This document shows positions 1 through 10,864 of a DNA stretch of 64,000 bases, piece after piece. The position numbers were made by a program, and so were the translations under genes. Position 1 is the first letter of the stretch, and the number at the start of each line of letters is the position of its first letter. Source of the stretch: Aquilaria yunnanensis (lineage: Eukaryota; Streptophyta; Magnoliopsida; Malvales; Thymelaeaceae); contig CM077598.1 of assembly GCA_039654915.1 (NCBI GenBank), positions 74,986,041-75,050,040 on the forward strand. Direction: 5' to 3'. Below the pieces are notes generated by a model. It was not told the DNA's origin. It did not search any database and worked only from the letters and a program-made list of their open reading frames with translations.

Positions 1-719
1 AGACTAGGCACGAGACATCGATTGTGTCACTCTCGTATAGCCTAGTCTTTGGTTTATTGATTACCGAGTAGACTAACTTAAATTGATGACATTGATATCG
101 TATATCAACTCATTCGAGCATGGCCATACATTTTCTAGGTCTCACTCTATCAAGGGGCTTGAAGATATCACTCTCGTTACATAGGAGGGACAAATCCCAT
201 CTTGATCATACAAATCCCTCTACATGATATGTGACATACCCACTGACCTCCTTCAAGTTCACTTAGTTACGAGCAACAAAGTATGAGCAACAAAGGGAGG
301 TATCAAAGTATGTAACTCACATCTAGGGAACCTTGATGACCTTAGGTCAAAGGACTACATATACCATGATCACTATGAGAATCACTTATGACACTCATAT
401 AATGATCCACGTAGCATTCTCGTGGTAGGTTGGTCCAATAACAAGTTTTCCAACTTGTACCGATATGTAGACTACATATCTCATATTAGTCCTCACATAT
501 GCTAGTCATTATTTAGTTATTATAACCCGCTCCACAATAATACTAGGCCAGGGACATTTGAGAATATCATTATTCAACGAGTACAATTATGTTCATTACG
601 TTATGCAAAAAAAAAAAACAACAAATGTAATTGCTAGATTAATTCCTTAATAAAATATCATAACTTAACATTCAAACATACAATCACCTCATGATTGGCT
701 TTTGGGCACAACACTAACA
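1..719 (-). mobile_element. CP: end of a copia-like LTR (partial)
   Basis: AT-rich DNA with no coding frame. On the minus strand it begins at 719 with TGTTAGTGTTGTGCCC, a start typical of long plant Ty1/copia LTRs as I remember them. The sequence immediately right of 719 is integrase code of T1, so 719 is an insertion boundary. The rest of the LTR and any internal region lie outside the window. A run of 12 A lies near 608. The superfamily call rests only on the terminal motif. Confidence 0.45.
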
Positions 720-1157
720 ATTTCACCAGGCGGATTGAGGTAGAGCTCCTAGTAACAATCTTTGAAAAGGAAATCCAGAAGTTTGTCTGGAAGAACATCA
801 TATACAGATTTGGTGTGCCAGGTGTGGTAGTAGCAGATAATGGTTCCCAATTCATTGATAAAGGATTCTAGGAATTCGCAACCATCCTTAGGGTAAAACT
901 ACACTTCACCCCAATTGCCCATTGTCAAAGCAATGGACAAGCTGAGTTGTGCAATAGGGCAATAAAAGATGGTCTTAAAAAGAGGTTGAAAGAAGCCAAG
1001 GGAAATTGGCCTAGAGAAGTCTTAAGTGTACTATGGAGTTTCCAAACAACTCCTAGAAGAGCTACTAGTGAAAGACCTTTTTAACTCACATTCGGCACTA
1101 AGGGCAATATCCCTGTTGAAGTTGTACAACTATCCACTAAAGTATAGGTGTTCAACG
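720..1157 (+). pseudogene. T1 integrase core, decayed
   Basis: Reads as Ty3/gypsy integrase from just before the second catalytic region: a W-K-N-I segment, the ADNGSQF motif that holds the second catalytic Asp, then QSNGQAEL with the catalytic Glu, and the DGLKKRLKEAKG and TTPRRAT blocks seen in every Tat copy here. At least three stop codons interrupt it, including one just after DKGF. The left side is cut by CP at 719. The right side is split by T2 at 1158, and the frame resumes at 18055. This is the oldest, most diverged Tat copy here. Confidence 0.8.
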
Positions 1158-1942
1158 TGATGGCCTGCGGTGGCTTCATCGTATGTCATCGTTTGAGTAG
1201 GGAGGGCTTCTGATGGAGGAGAACACTTTGAGAGGAGATTCCCCAGTGGAGGATACCTGAAATCCTTTCAGAAAAACACGGGTTAGGAGGTCCCCGGAGT
1301 GGTTTTCCGGGGAGGAGCCTCCGACGCCCAAGTCAGTATTTTCAGATAACTGGATTATGTGTCCTTTTTGGTATTCAAAGAGAACTTTTTTATCTTACCC
1401 TTCTAGAATGCTTTTTTGGGTGTTTTACACAGGAGGCGTGCAAAAAGCCATTCCCCTCTAGCGGCCGTCCCTGATTATGACACATGTCCGACGGGATGGG
1501 ATCCTTGCTTTTTTGGGATTGAAGGGACATGTATCTCAGTGAAAGTCGCTGTGCTGACAGCCCAGTCATTCTGAGGGAGTCATATCGAGGCGTCCCTCTG
1601 ATAACGTGTCCCAGTGATAGCGTGTCAGAATGTCCATGGGAGATGACTTTATGGGGAGGTGTCAGAGGCTCCTTAAATGCTTTGTTCGTACCTTCCGAGG
1701 TTACTCTAACATTTCGGGGCATATGTTACCCGAGGATGGTTTCTCCAGGGGATACTCCTGTTTCCGAAGAAGGTTCGATCGTTCTACTGAGGTTGGTCTT
1801 CCCATTGCCTGAGGGAGCGAATTCCCTATATTAGGGCAGGGGGATCGTTAGTTCTTCTGATCACGGCTGGTAGTTTCCCTCTGCCGAAGTCAGTACTCCG
1901 CCAAATTTCGGAGCTCGGCCGAGATGCATACTTCGGCTATCA
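1158..1942 (-). repeat. T2 3' LTR
   Basis: On the minus strand it starts TGATAGCC and ends GGCCATCA, 785 bp, and matches 17270-18054 with few differences. It holds the clan's leader block (minus-strand ACTTGGGCGTCGGAGG, then a CCCCGG...CCGGGG stem) near 1286-1345. The last 32 nt (1189-1158 on the minus strand) begin with the ATG used by gag in the 5' copy. The palindromic G-box found in the other families is not evident. Confidence 0.92.
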
Positions 1943-1956
1943 CATGCCCCATCCCG
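1943..1956 (-). other. T2 polypurine tract
   Basis: The minus strand reads GGGATGGGGCATG directly against the TG of the 3' LTR. This is the expected site of plus-strand DNA priming. The G-run followed by CATG has the same layout as in T6 and T8. Confidence 0.7.
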
Positions 1957-2492
1957 GCACCCTCGGAACCCTCGGAATGTCTGTTACTTTTTATTTTTTC
2001 TTTTTCTACCACAGATTTGTGAATCGTCGCGTCCTTTAGCCAGGCGTGTCAGTCATGGGTGACCGCGCCTGGGTTTTTGCGATGCTAGGGGGACGTGCCC
2101 TGGTTCCTCGCGCTGTGTGACACGTGTATGCCGTTGGATGGTGAAGTATTTATGTTGGTCACGTCAACTGCACCCCTTCGTCTTCAAGGAGCAATAATGG
2201 GGCGGTTTCTTTTTCAAAGGATGATTATGACGACGCTTCACTTATCCTTCTTCGGTCTATATAAGTTTCTTCCATCTACTTTGTCTCATTATTTTGTTTT
2301 AGCTCTTGTCTGTTCCAGAGCCTTTTCTCACCCCTTTTCCTTTTTCCGGCAGTGATTTTTGCGGCAGTGTGACCTCCGACGATTCCTTGCAGCGGCATTT
2401 CTCAGGTTTTGGCAAAGTCTTTGGTGGGTGCTCCTTTTTATGGTTTTGTTGTTGTTATCTCTCTTTTTCTTATTATCATTCTTTTTTGAATA
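1957..2492 (+). promoter_or_regulatory. T2 aORF promoter region and 5' leader
   Basis: Non-coding interval between the LTR and the aORF. A TATA box (TATATAAG) lies at 2258-2265, 228 bp before the aORF ATG. About 30 bp upstream is a GACGACGCTTCAC block resembling a sequence at the same place in T3, T6 and T8. The leader from about 2290 to 2492 is T-rich. The promoter is inferred from position and conservation; no transcript data are available here. Confidence 0.5.
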
Positions 2493-4961
2493 ATGTCAAA
2501 CCCAACTCCACTGAGTCCAATCCCATTGATGACTGTGCGCCCCCTTTCTGCAAACCTTGCTTCCCTTAAAGCTTATCTGTGCTCCACTATTTTAGAAAAG
2601 ATGAAAAAGTGGGTGGCCAAGTACTACCTTCCTTCTTATTTTACGTCGAGGTTACCCCTCCTGGGATCTTTTGGCTACGCAGCTTCTCCGGGGGAGGTTA
2701 CCGTTTACCGGGCTCAACTGAAAGCCGGTCTTCGGTATCCCCTTCATCACATGATATGTGAATTTTGTGATTTTCACGGCATTGCCGTGAACCAGCTTAC
2801 CCCAAATTCTTACTCTTACTTCAATGCCTTCCTCTGCATGTGCAGGGTGTTCAGCATAAATCCCCACTTCATCTTCTTTATGCAATACTATAAACTCCAC
2901 CCGGTCCCGAAGGGTGGTTTTTACTACCTCCTTCCCCGAGGGTCTGGGAGTAAGAAGTTCATGTTTACCTTCGATAATAAGGACAGTTGGCGAGGGTGGC
3001 AGAAGCGGTTTTTCTTTTTGCGGGTTCCCGAGTCTTGGGGCTACGTTCCTATTAGATGGGCCTCCGGAACTTTAGAGGCCGACGTCGTCTACGCCAGGAA
3101 ACTCCTTACTCCGGTAACGCTTCCCGATTTTGAAAAATTTGACAAACGTATTCGGTCAGTGTCGGACTAGGACTCCGGGGCTCCTTCGCGTTCACTCTAC
3201 CCCTTTCCTATTAAGTGGGATCTTATGTCTGAGGAAGTTCTTCGAGAACTGGGAGTGATAACTGCCCACAAGAGTGACCTCAGTTTGCCCGTGCCTATTC
3301 TTCCGGGGAAGAAAGCCTGGATAGTCATGCTCCTTCGGCGTGAAATTTCTTATCAGGCTTTTTCCGAGAGTAAGTGATCTTCTAGGGTTTGGCTTCTGGC
3401 TTTTCTTTTGGACTTATACTGATATTTTACTTTTCTGCAGAGATGGGCAACCAGTCTGCCGAGTTTTATAAATCGCTCTTCGACAATCAGGCTAAGCGAG
3501 GAAAGCAAGTTCGCAGGAAAACTTCCGGTAAGAGGAAGAAGTCGACTGCCGGCCCTTCTAAGTCCAAGAAGGCCAAAGCTATCAATCCTACTCCTCCTTC
3601 CCCCGGGGACGTAGTTGAGGTGGAAAATGAGTCTTCAGCTCAATTACCGACGGCCGATAATCCTCCTTCGGAGCCTGATATCCTCGGGGAGACAATTAGT
3701 CCTGCGCCTGCTACCAAGATTCCAGCAGAGCGAGCGTCTGCCCGGGAATTCGAAGAGGGCAGAAGAAGGAAGGGAAAAAGCATCCCTGAGGTTGTTCGGG
3801 AGGTCGGTTCTCAGGAGGGCATCCCCGAAGTTCCACCAGGTTGGTTCCTTAGCCATTCCGCTACAAATCTCAGTATTTTTCGTATCCACGATTTTTTGAA
3901 TGAGTGGCTAAGGTATGACGTTTTGATGGAACTTCGGCGTAACCTTGCAGAAAATGCCCCTACTGCTTCCTGGATGGAGACTTATAACCGTCGGAGGGCT
4001 CTTCGGGACCGGCGGATTCCTAAGGGCAGGGTGCCACGGGAGCCTTTTTGGACATTCACAGAGGACATGGATTTGTTCTCTGAGGATAGCCAGTTGATGG
4101 CTCCACAAATGGTGGCGGGGGTATTGACCCATGCCACTTTTCAGTCCCTTACCACCGAGTGTCCCAACGAAGAGATCCTCGCGGCGAGGATGACCGAACA
4201 CGCTGCTCAGGTGATCCTTCCTTTTTGGGAAATTGTTCTTCTAAGCTGTCACTATCTTCCGATACTTTTTTGACACTTCTGTTTTTCTACAGCTTTTGGC
4301 ATACAGCGGGTACTTTCGTGCCTGGTTAGCGAAACAAACGAAAACCCGTTCTCGGTCCAAAGATTCCTTACGTCAGATGAAGGAGTCTCTCGCCTAATAT
4401 GCCTTAAAATATGGCGAGTTGAATAAGCTTGCGAAGGAGGACCTTGGGAATCTTTGGACCGAGGTTGTGTCTAGCAGGCAGGAGCTTCTCACTGATTTCT
4501 TAGCGAAGGTTGAAGACCTCGGTTCAAAGTGCGTGGCTCTTAATCTAGAGAACGAGGCCCTTCGGAAGAAGACCGCTCAAGACAGCAAGGATCTTGCGAA
4601 GGCCCTTGCTGAGATTGAGTCGCTGAGGAAGAAGGAGACGAAGAGCAAGAGGAAGAAGAAGCTGGAGGAGAAGATTGTTTCGCTGAAAGTTGACCTGAAG
4701 GCTCTTGGTGCCGAGAAGGACCGTAGCGAGCAAATGTTGAAGACGTCCTACCAAGATGGCTTTTGCTTGGCTCGTCATCAGGTCCTCGCTCGGTACCCTG
4801 GGCTTGACCTTTCTCACTTATCTGCCTTGGATTTCCCCATAGAGCCTAAATCTTCATGGTCCAAGGTCGAGCTCCTTAATCTTCCTCCGGCTCGCCCTGT
4901 ACATTTGATTGAGTTCTCCGGGGGTGATAATGTTGAAGAAACGTCGGATACCCCTGCTTAG
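2493..4961 (+). pseudogene. T2 aORF: antisense PF04195-like gene, four exons, two stops
   Basis: Gene on the strand opposite to gag-pol. Predicted exons are 2493-3369, 3441-3839, 3951-4210 and 4293-4961, totalling 2205 nt; all introns are GT...AG. Exon 1 carries the PF04195-like domain with the family blocks LRYP, FHGIAVNQL, YYKL, PKGGF and LPRGSGSKK. Exon 2 is a lysine-rich then acidic linker. Exon 3 has RRRALRD and EPFWTFTEDM. Exon 4 is a coiled coil ending in FCLARHQVL and a W-S-K-V-E-L-L-N-L-P tail. In-frame stops are TAG at 3168-3170 (a Trp codon in the other copies) and TAA at 4395-4397. The function of this protein is unknown. The splice model rests on comparison with T3, T6 and T8. 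Confidence 0.75.
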
Positions 4962-5277
4962 TCATAGGCTTTCTTCTTCTTTCCTCTTTTGTATCTTTTG
5001 ACTTATCATTTTTAACGAAATTTTTTTTTCTCCATGGTTCTTTCTTTCTTTTGAATATGCTTTCCCAGAAGATGGTACAATTCTAAGCACCTTATTTTTT
5101 CGGAAGGAACCTTTCTGGACTACTTTCTTGCTCGGGCGAGTTTTTAAGCCAAGTGAGGAATTTCGTAAGGAAGATTCGTCAGGCATGCTCTTTTGGTGGC
5201 AGGAACATATTCATCATTTATTTTTACTGACTTCTTCAGAGAGGAGTATCTTACAGGCTTTCTTCGAAAAGAAATGT
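4962..5277. other. T2 pol/aORF convergent spacer
   Basis: Short T-rich interval between the 3' ends of the aORF (plus) and pol (minus). It contains a CTTGCTCGGGCGAG palindrome near 5128, which resembles the GAGC...GCTC hairpins of the other copies. The long repeat array of T8 is absent. Confidence 0.5.
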
Positions 5278-6560
5278 CTAAGTATAGAATTTTTTCAGAG
5301 AGCTTGAATGCCAAGTATTCTTTAACTCTACTCCCTCAATGTCACCCAACTTAAAGACCCCTGGGCGAACTTCATCAAGGACAAAATAGGGTCCACTCCA
5401 ATTTGCCCGAAGTACACCTTGCGATGGCCTTCTTTGTTCGAATTTGGTTTTGCGGAGAACAAGGTCGGCCTTTTTGATCTCCTTTTTCCTTACGTGTAAA
5501 TTAGCGGTGCGCACTATCCGCTGCTGGAATGCCTTTCTCCTTAACTCGGCCATTTCGCGATGCTCTTCGAGGAGGTCCAATTTTGCTCTCAGTCTAAGCT
5601 CATTTCCTCCTTCATCGAACATCTGGATTCTTACCGAGGGGTGCGTGACTTCAATGGGAATAATGACCTCGGTCCCGTATACTAACGAGAAGGGAGTCTC
5701 TCTCGTGGCTCTTCGGGGAGTCGTTTGGTAGCTCCATAGTACACTTGGAAGCTCTCCTGGCCATTTCCCTTTTGCCTCCTTCAGCAGTTTTTTTAGACCA
5801 TCTTTTATTGTTCTGTTAGATACCTCTACCTGCCCATTGCTCTGACGGTGAGCTACCGGGGCAAAATGTATCTTGACGCCAAGGTCCTCCATGAATTCCT
5901 GGAACCCCCTGTCAGTGAACTAGGTCCCGTTATCGGTCACTATAACCCTCGGAATACCAAATCGGCATATGATGTTCTTCCATACAAATCTTTGAGTGTC
6001 CTTCCCCGAAATTGATGCTAGTGGTTCTGCCTCTATCCACTTAGTGAAATAGTCTACTGCAACAATGCAAAATTTTACTCCGCCGGGGGCGGTTGGGTGA
6101 GGCCCGATAAGATCAATACCCCACACGGCGAAGGGGCAGGGATAGTCTGCCGCATTTATTCTTTCTGAGGGTAGCTTTTGGATATTGGCATGCCTTTGGC
6201 AGTTGTCACATCTTCGGACAAATTGCCTTGCGTCCTTCCTTAATGTAGGACAGAAGTAACCTTGGCGGAGTATTACTCTTGCGAGGACGTCTGTCCCTAT
6301 ATGGGAGCCACAAACTCCTTCATGCACTTCTTCAAGTACTTTTTTGGCGTCATCCTCGCCTATATATCTTTGCAGAAGAGTTGCGTACCCTTGCCTGTAT
6401 AGTTCCTCTTCAATGAGGAAGTACCTTCCTGCATGCTTTCGAACTTTTGCGGCTTCTTTAGGATCCTCGGGAAGTTCTGAAGTTGCCAAATACTTTTTGA
6501 GGGAGGTTTGCCATCCCTCCCCCAAGGTTTTTATGCACATTAACTCCGTGCTGGGGTGTT
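5278..6560 (-). pseudogene. T2 integrase
   Basis: Ty3/gypsy integrase, which would join element cDNA to chromosomal DNA. An N-terminal zinc-binding region (GSHIGTDVL, then CDNC) precedes the catalytic core with WGIDLIGP, VTDNG and SNGQVEVSNR (D, D, E). The C-terminal part reaches VELKNTWHSSSLKKFYT and a stop at 5278-5280. A TAG at 5920-5922 replaces the Gln after the second catalytic Asp, consistent with one C-to-T change. Downstream lies the converging aORF. Confidence 0.88.
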
Positions 6561-7125
6561 CTAGCACTTCAGTGGGTTCCTTACCCTTGGCCAAGGTATC
6601 CGCTTGGGTATTATCCTTCCGGGACACGTTCTTTATGTGTACCGAATCGAAATCCTCAATAAGTTTTCGAACGAGATCGTGATACTTAGCCAAAATTGGG
6701 TCCTTTGTGGCATATTCTCCCCTCGTCTATCGGACTACTAATTGTGAATCACTGTGGCCCACAAGGTTCTTCACACCAACTTTTCTGGCCATTTTCAGTC
6801 CGGCTATGAGTGCTTCATATTCGGCAATGTTATTGGTAACATTAAAACTGAATTTGACTGCTTTAGAAGCTTCCATGCCTTCGGGACCCTGAAGGACTAT
6901 TCCAGCTCCTTGATGCTCTGCGCCTGACGCTCCATCGATGAAGAGCTTCCATTCTGGATCAGTTTCTGTTTCTCCCCCCGCTAGTGGTTGGATCTTTTCA
7001 ATCTCAGGAATCTCGGCAATGAAGTCTGCAAGTGCCTGAGCCTTTATTGCCTTTCTGGGCTCATAAGTAATGTCATATTCACCGAGCTCGATGCACCATT
7101 TTGAGAGTCTTCCCGAATGCTCCAC
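6561..7125 (-). pseudogene. T2 RNase H
   Basis: RNase H domain that would remove genomic RNA from the RNA/DNA hybrid. Visible blocks are FIDGAS (first catalytic Asp), NNIAEYEAL (Glu) and HSDSQLVV (Asp). A stop directly after QLVVR (near 6727) interrupts it, and a +1 shift near 7127 separates it from the upstream RT/connection frame. Confidence 0.85.
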
Positions 7126-8228
7126 TTTTTCATCACATCTCGCAGGGGCAAATTACTTCGTACGGTGATGGCGTGTCCTTGGAAGTAGGGTCGTAATCTC
7201 CTACCCGCCAGTACTAACGCGTAGATGGCCTTTTGGAGCAACGGATACCTCGTCTCGGCGCCGTGCAGGGAGTTGCTTATGTAATACACCAGCCATTGTT
7301 TCCCAGCCTCTTCTTTCACTAAGACGGAACTTACCGTTCTTTCAGTGACTGCGAGGTAAAGGATGAGGGGTTCCCCTTCCCCAGGTTGTCGAAGCGTTGG
7401 GAGGCGGGTTAGATAAGTCTTGAGCTCTTCCCAGGCTTTCTGGCATTCTGCATTCCATGGGTGTTCCTTGTTTCCAGTGGTACCACCTTCCTTGGAGACT
7501 TTGGTGAGTACTTTGAAGAACGAGCGACATCGATCACCATTCGTAGAGATGAATCTACTTAGGGAGGTGATCCTTTCGGTAAGCCTCTGTATGTCCTTGA
7601 TAGACGTAGGTGTCTGAAAATTTAGCAGGGCTTTTACTTTCTCAGGGTTAGCGTCTATTTCCCTTCCTAACACCATAAACCCGAGAAATTTTCCCGCGTT
7701 TACTCCGAACACACATTTTTAGGGATTAAGGCGAATGCCGAACTCCCGAAGTCGCTGGAAGGTTTTGGTTAAGTCGGTGATACGATTACCGGTCACTCTG
7801 CTCTTGACTATCATATCGTCGACGTACACTTCCATGTTCCTACCGATCTGTGCATAGAATACTTTCTTCATCAGTCTTTGGTAGGTAGCTCCTGCATTTT
7901 TGAGCCCGAAAGGCATTCTGACATAGCAGTAAGTACCTATCTCTGTGATGAATGCTGTTTTTTCCTCATCCTCGGGGTTCATTCGGATCTGATGATATCC
8001 GCTAAAGGCGTCGAGGAAGCTAAGCAGTCCGTACTCGGCAGTTGCGTCTACCAGCTGTTCTATGGCCGGTAATGGATACGAGTCTTTTGGACACGCATCA
8101 TTTAAGTTTCGGAAGTCGATGCACATTCGAAGCTTTTCACTGCCCTCATTTGTGGCTATAACCACATTGCTGAGCCATTCGGGGTATTTTACTTCCCTTA
8201 TTACCCCGGCCTCGATGAGGCGATTAAC
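7126..8228 (-). pseudogene. T2 reverse transcriptase
   Basis: RT of the gypsy type: RMCIDFRNLNDACPKDSYPLP, FLDAFSGYHQI, RMPFGLKNAGATYQRL and the catalytic EVYVDDM, whose YVDD codons fall near 7816-7827. It then runs through the connection region (LSRFIS, YPLLQKAIYALV) to the shift near 7127. A TAG just after GIRLNP (near 7720) and a TAA near 8229 break the frame. The domain is otherwise complete. Confidence 0.9.
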
Positions 8229-8618
8229 TTAGGTTTTGACGAAGGACCTTTTGTGAGCTGATATATTCCATTTTTTCTGTCGAACTGATCTGACGTGTGG
8301 TTGCACTTTAAGATTGTGATGGATTATGCTGGGGTCAACCCCCAGCATATCCTTCGGTGAATAAGCAAATAGATCTTTGTTCATGCATAAAAAGGATACA
8401 AGCCTCTTTTTGTCCCCTTCGGCCAATTTCTTTCCAACTCGGGTGTTTCGGCCGGGGATTAATTCTACATCCTCTATTTCTATTTTTTAGATGCTCTCAT
8501 TTTCTTCTGCCATTGCCTTTTCGTTCAACAGGACCTTTTTTCCTTCTGCCGAAGTCTGTACTTGGATCCTGGTCAGGCTCTGCCTGGCCCTTGTGAAGAC
8601 TTTTCTAACCTCGGCTTA
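8229..8618 (-). pseudogene. T2 protease-RT linker
   Basis: Carries the conserved block just before RT: FLCMNKDLFAYSPKDMLGVDP and the VRQKK...SAHK segment. A TAA follows FVKT at its downstream end. The upstream end is cut by the T3 5' LTR at 8619, and the rest of protease resumes at 15098. The four or five bases next to T3 are GCTTA here against GCTTG on the far side, a target duplication with one change. Confidence 0.8.
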
Positions 8619-9592
8619 TGATAGCCAAAGGCTATTGCCTCGTCGGTAGTAACTCCCTGCCAGAATATTGGTCGAGGAGTCTGACGTCACCCAAGAGAGG
8701 ATCTTTTTACTGACCTCGGAAAGGTGCGAAGTCAAACACTATGAGCTCGAGACTTCGGTTAGCTCGTCAGGAATTCTGAGGATAACACCGTCTCCATCGA
8801 GGGGCCAAACTAACCGTCTTCGGGTAAGAAAGCCATCTCTCTGAAGCAAGGAAGAATCTCCCCGAAGGCAGAAGCCCCGAAGAGGATCTTCCCCGAACAA
8901 GAAACACCTGAACATGGGAATCACCGGACTATGGGTATAAGTCCCGAACAAGGTGTTCATCAAGGGAACTCCCAGAACTATGGGATAGATCCCGAAGGAG
9001 GTGCTCGCACCAAAAGACGGATAGAATCCGAAGAGGGTGCACACACCGAAGGGCGACCTCGCCCAGGGGACCTCGGGAGTACGATATGAGCATTTAAGGA
9101 GCCTCTGACATGTCGCCCACAAGCCCTACATGTCACATCAGAACGGCGAACTGACAAGCCGCAACCGCCCCAGTCCTGACACAACCTGTCCGGGTCCAAG
9201 GCTAAAGGAGGCTGCAAACGACTGCCTGTCCCCTAGGTCCAAAAGTACAGATCAAATCCGACCGAACACGTGTCATGATCTGAACGAACCAGCTACTCCT
9301 ATAAATACTAGGAAATGGGACTGGGCAAAGGATGGGCATTTTTCCTCCCTCTGAGAAAACACAAAACAGGCAAGACACTTGATCCCTTAGTGTTCTTCCA
9401 CCACTTTCACTCAGAAAACTGACTTGGGCGTCGGAGGGTCCTCCCCGGAAAAGCAATCCGGGGACCTCTTAACCTCTTCTTTGAGCTTTTCAGGCACACT
9501 CAGCTGGGAAACCAGAGCTCCAGGCGCTCGCCTCCTCAGGAAGTCTCTCCACCTGTTAACATGACAGCAAACAAAGATGCTTTGGGGCATCA
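8619..9592 (+). repeat. T3 first LTR
   Basis: Begins TGATAGCC and ends GGGGCATCA. It holds a G-box ACACGTGT at 9266-9273, TATA TATAAATA at 9300-9307, the ACTTGGGCGTCGG block and a CCCCGGA...TCCGGGG stem at about 9434-9468. The final 32 nt start with ATG at 9561, as in the gag-bearing copies. Confidence 0.92.
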
Positions 9593-9636
9593 GCTTGATC
9601 AATGAAGATTTCAGCGTCTCTGTCTTCAGTGGCGAA
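9593..9636. repeat. 44-bp duplicated target flank
   Basis: Matches 15098-15141 of the T2 host with one difference. It ends in GCGAA. GCGAAC is also the sequence expected at the integrase breakpoint (compare ACGCGAACATCC in T5 near 26557), so the junction has about 5 bp of microhomology. Confidence 0.85.
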
Positions 9637-10460
9637 CATCCAAAGAACACCCTCAGAGTTCGTGACTTCGGCAGACTATCCTTGGCCCTTCACAGTTTGG
9701 GGCATAGATCTCATTGGGCCACTCCCAACGGCGCCTGGAGGCGTAAAGTTCTGCGTAGTAGCAGTAGACTATTTCTCTAAGTGGGTCGAGGCAGAACCTC
9801 TGACAACTTTCTCGGCAAAAGAAGTGCAGAAGTTCGTATGGAAAAACATCGTATGCAGATTTGGCATACCGAGGGTACTCGTAGCGGACAACGGATCCCA
9901 GTTCATAGACAAAGGATTCCAAGAGTTCATTAGCGACCTCGGGACAAAAATGCACTTCGCCCCAGTAGCTCACCCCCAAAGTAATGGGCAGGTGGAAGTA
10001 TCTAACAGGACCATAAAAGATGGTCTGAAAAAGAGACTGAGGGAAGCAAAAGGGAAATGGCCAGGAGAACTCCAAAGCGTGTTATGGAGTTACCGAACAA
10101 CACCCCGAAGAGCCACAGGGGAAACGCCCTTTTCACTCGTCTTCGGTACAGAGGCCATCATCCCTGTCGAGGTAGTACAGAGAAGTAGCCGAGCTAAGAA
10201 GAAAAGCTTTCCAGCAAAGAGTAGCAGCAGCCATAAACCTACGCGCCAGGCCAAAGGGAATAAAGCAGGGAGACCTCATTCTCCGAAAGGCTGAATTTGC
10301 ACCCCGAAAGCCGTCCTACGGGGTACTTCGCACAAATTGGGAAGGACCCTACCTGGTACTTGCCGAAGTACGAAAAGGAGTTTATAAGCTCGGCGATGCC
10401 GAAGGCATAGAATTAAAAAACACTTGGCACTCAGAGGCCTTGAAAAAATTATATGCCTAA
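9637..10460 (+). pseudogene. T3 integrase, 5'-truncated with internal deletion
   Basis: Starts within the zinc-binding region at N-I-Q-R-T-P-S and runs through WGIDLIGPLP, VADNGSQF and SNGQVEVSNR, so the D, D, E catalytic residues are present. Relative to T8 about 83 nt are missing after V-E-V-V-Q (near 10182). The break falls in a shared ACAG and shifts the frame. The original frame would end near 10458-10460. No start codon of its own is expected, because integrase is normally cut from a polyprotein. It is not functional as it stands. Confidence 0.85.
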
Positions 10461-10864
10461 AAAGTTTGGTGGGAAAGTTGTATTGCACAAGTTGGACAAA
10501 TTTGTCTAAGTAAAAAATTCTGAGGAAGTACAAAACAAGAGTCTCACGAAAGCAATCACCGAGGAAAGCAAAAGTAAGGTTTTCCGAAGTCTCTTGAGCG
10601 AATATGTTCGGGACAGAGGAAAGCAGGAGTGTGGTTTTCCGAAGTCTCTTGAGCGAATATGTTCGGGACAAAGGAAAGCAAAAGTGTGGTTTTTCGAAGT
10701 CTCTCGAGCGAATTATGTTCGGGACAAAGGGAAACAAAGGAATCTGGCAAAAAATACTTAGCCAAATTTTTATCTATTGAGCCAAAGAGTGCTTACAGAG
10801 AAGAAAGTTGCTGAAAGACTACAAAAAAGAAGAAGAAAATGAAGACAAAAGGCCCTAGTACAAA
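10461..10864. repeat. T3 pol/aORF spacer with hairpin repeats
   Basis: Three close copies of about 55-60 bp lie between about 10570 and 10735. Each contains CCGAAGTCTCTTGAGCGAA followed by ATGTTCGGGAC, whose CCGAA and TTCGG arms can pair. The same class of repeat fills this position in T6 and T8. It lies between the converging 3' ends of pol and aORF. Confidence 0.8.

Noticed and set aside
1390..1834. Opposed 101-110 codon frames in the T2 LTRs, repeated at 17502-17946
   Set aside because: They are duplicated because the LTR is duplicated. There is no domain, and the LTRs of the other families do not keep them.
3389..4273. A continuous 294-codon frame covering aORF exons 2 and 3 of T2, suggesting no introns
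   Set aside because: Intron 2 happens to be free of stops and a multiple of three here. In T3 and T8 the same interval has stops or shifts, and the GT...AG ends and phases agree in all copies.
10276..10765. Overlapping 69-153 codon minus-strand frames in the T3 spacer
   Set aside because: They are translations of the tandem hairpin repeat and are not conserved in T6 or T8.
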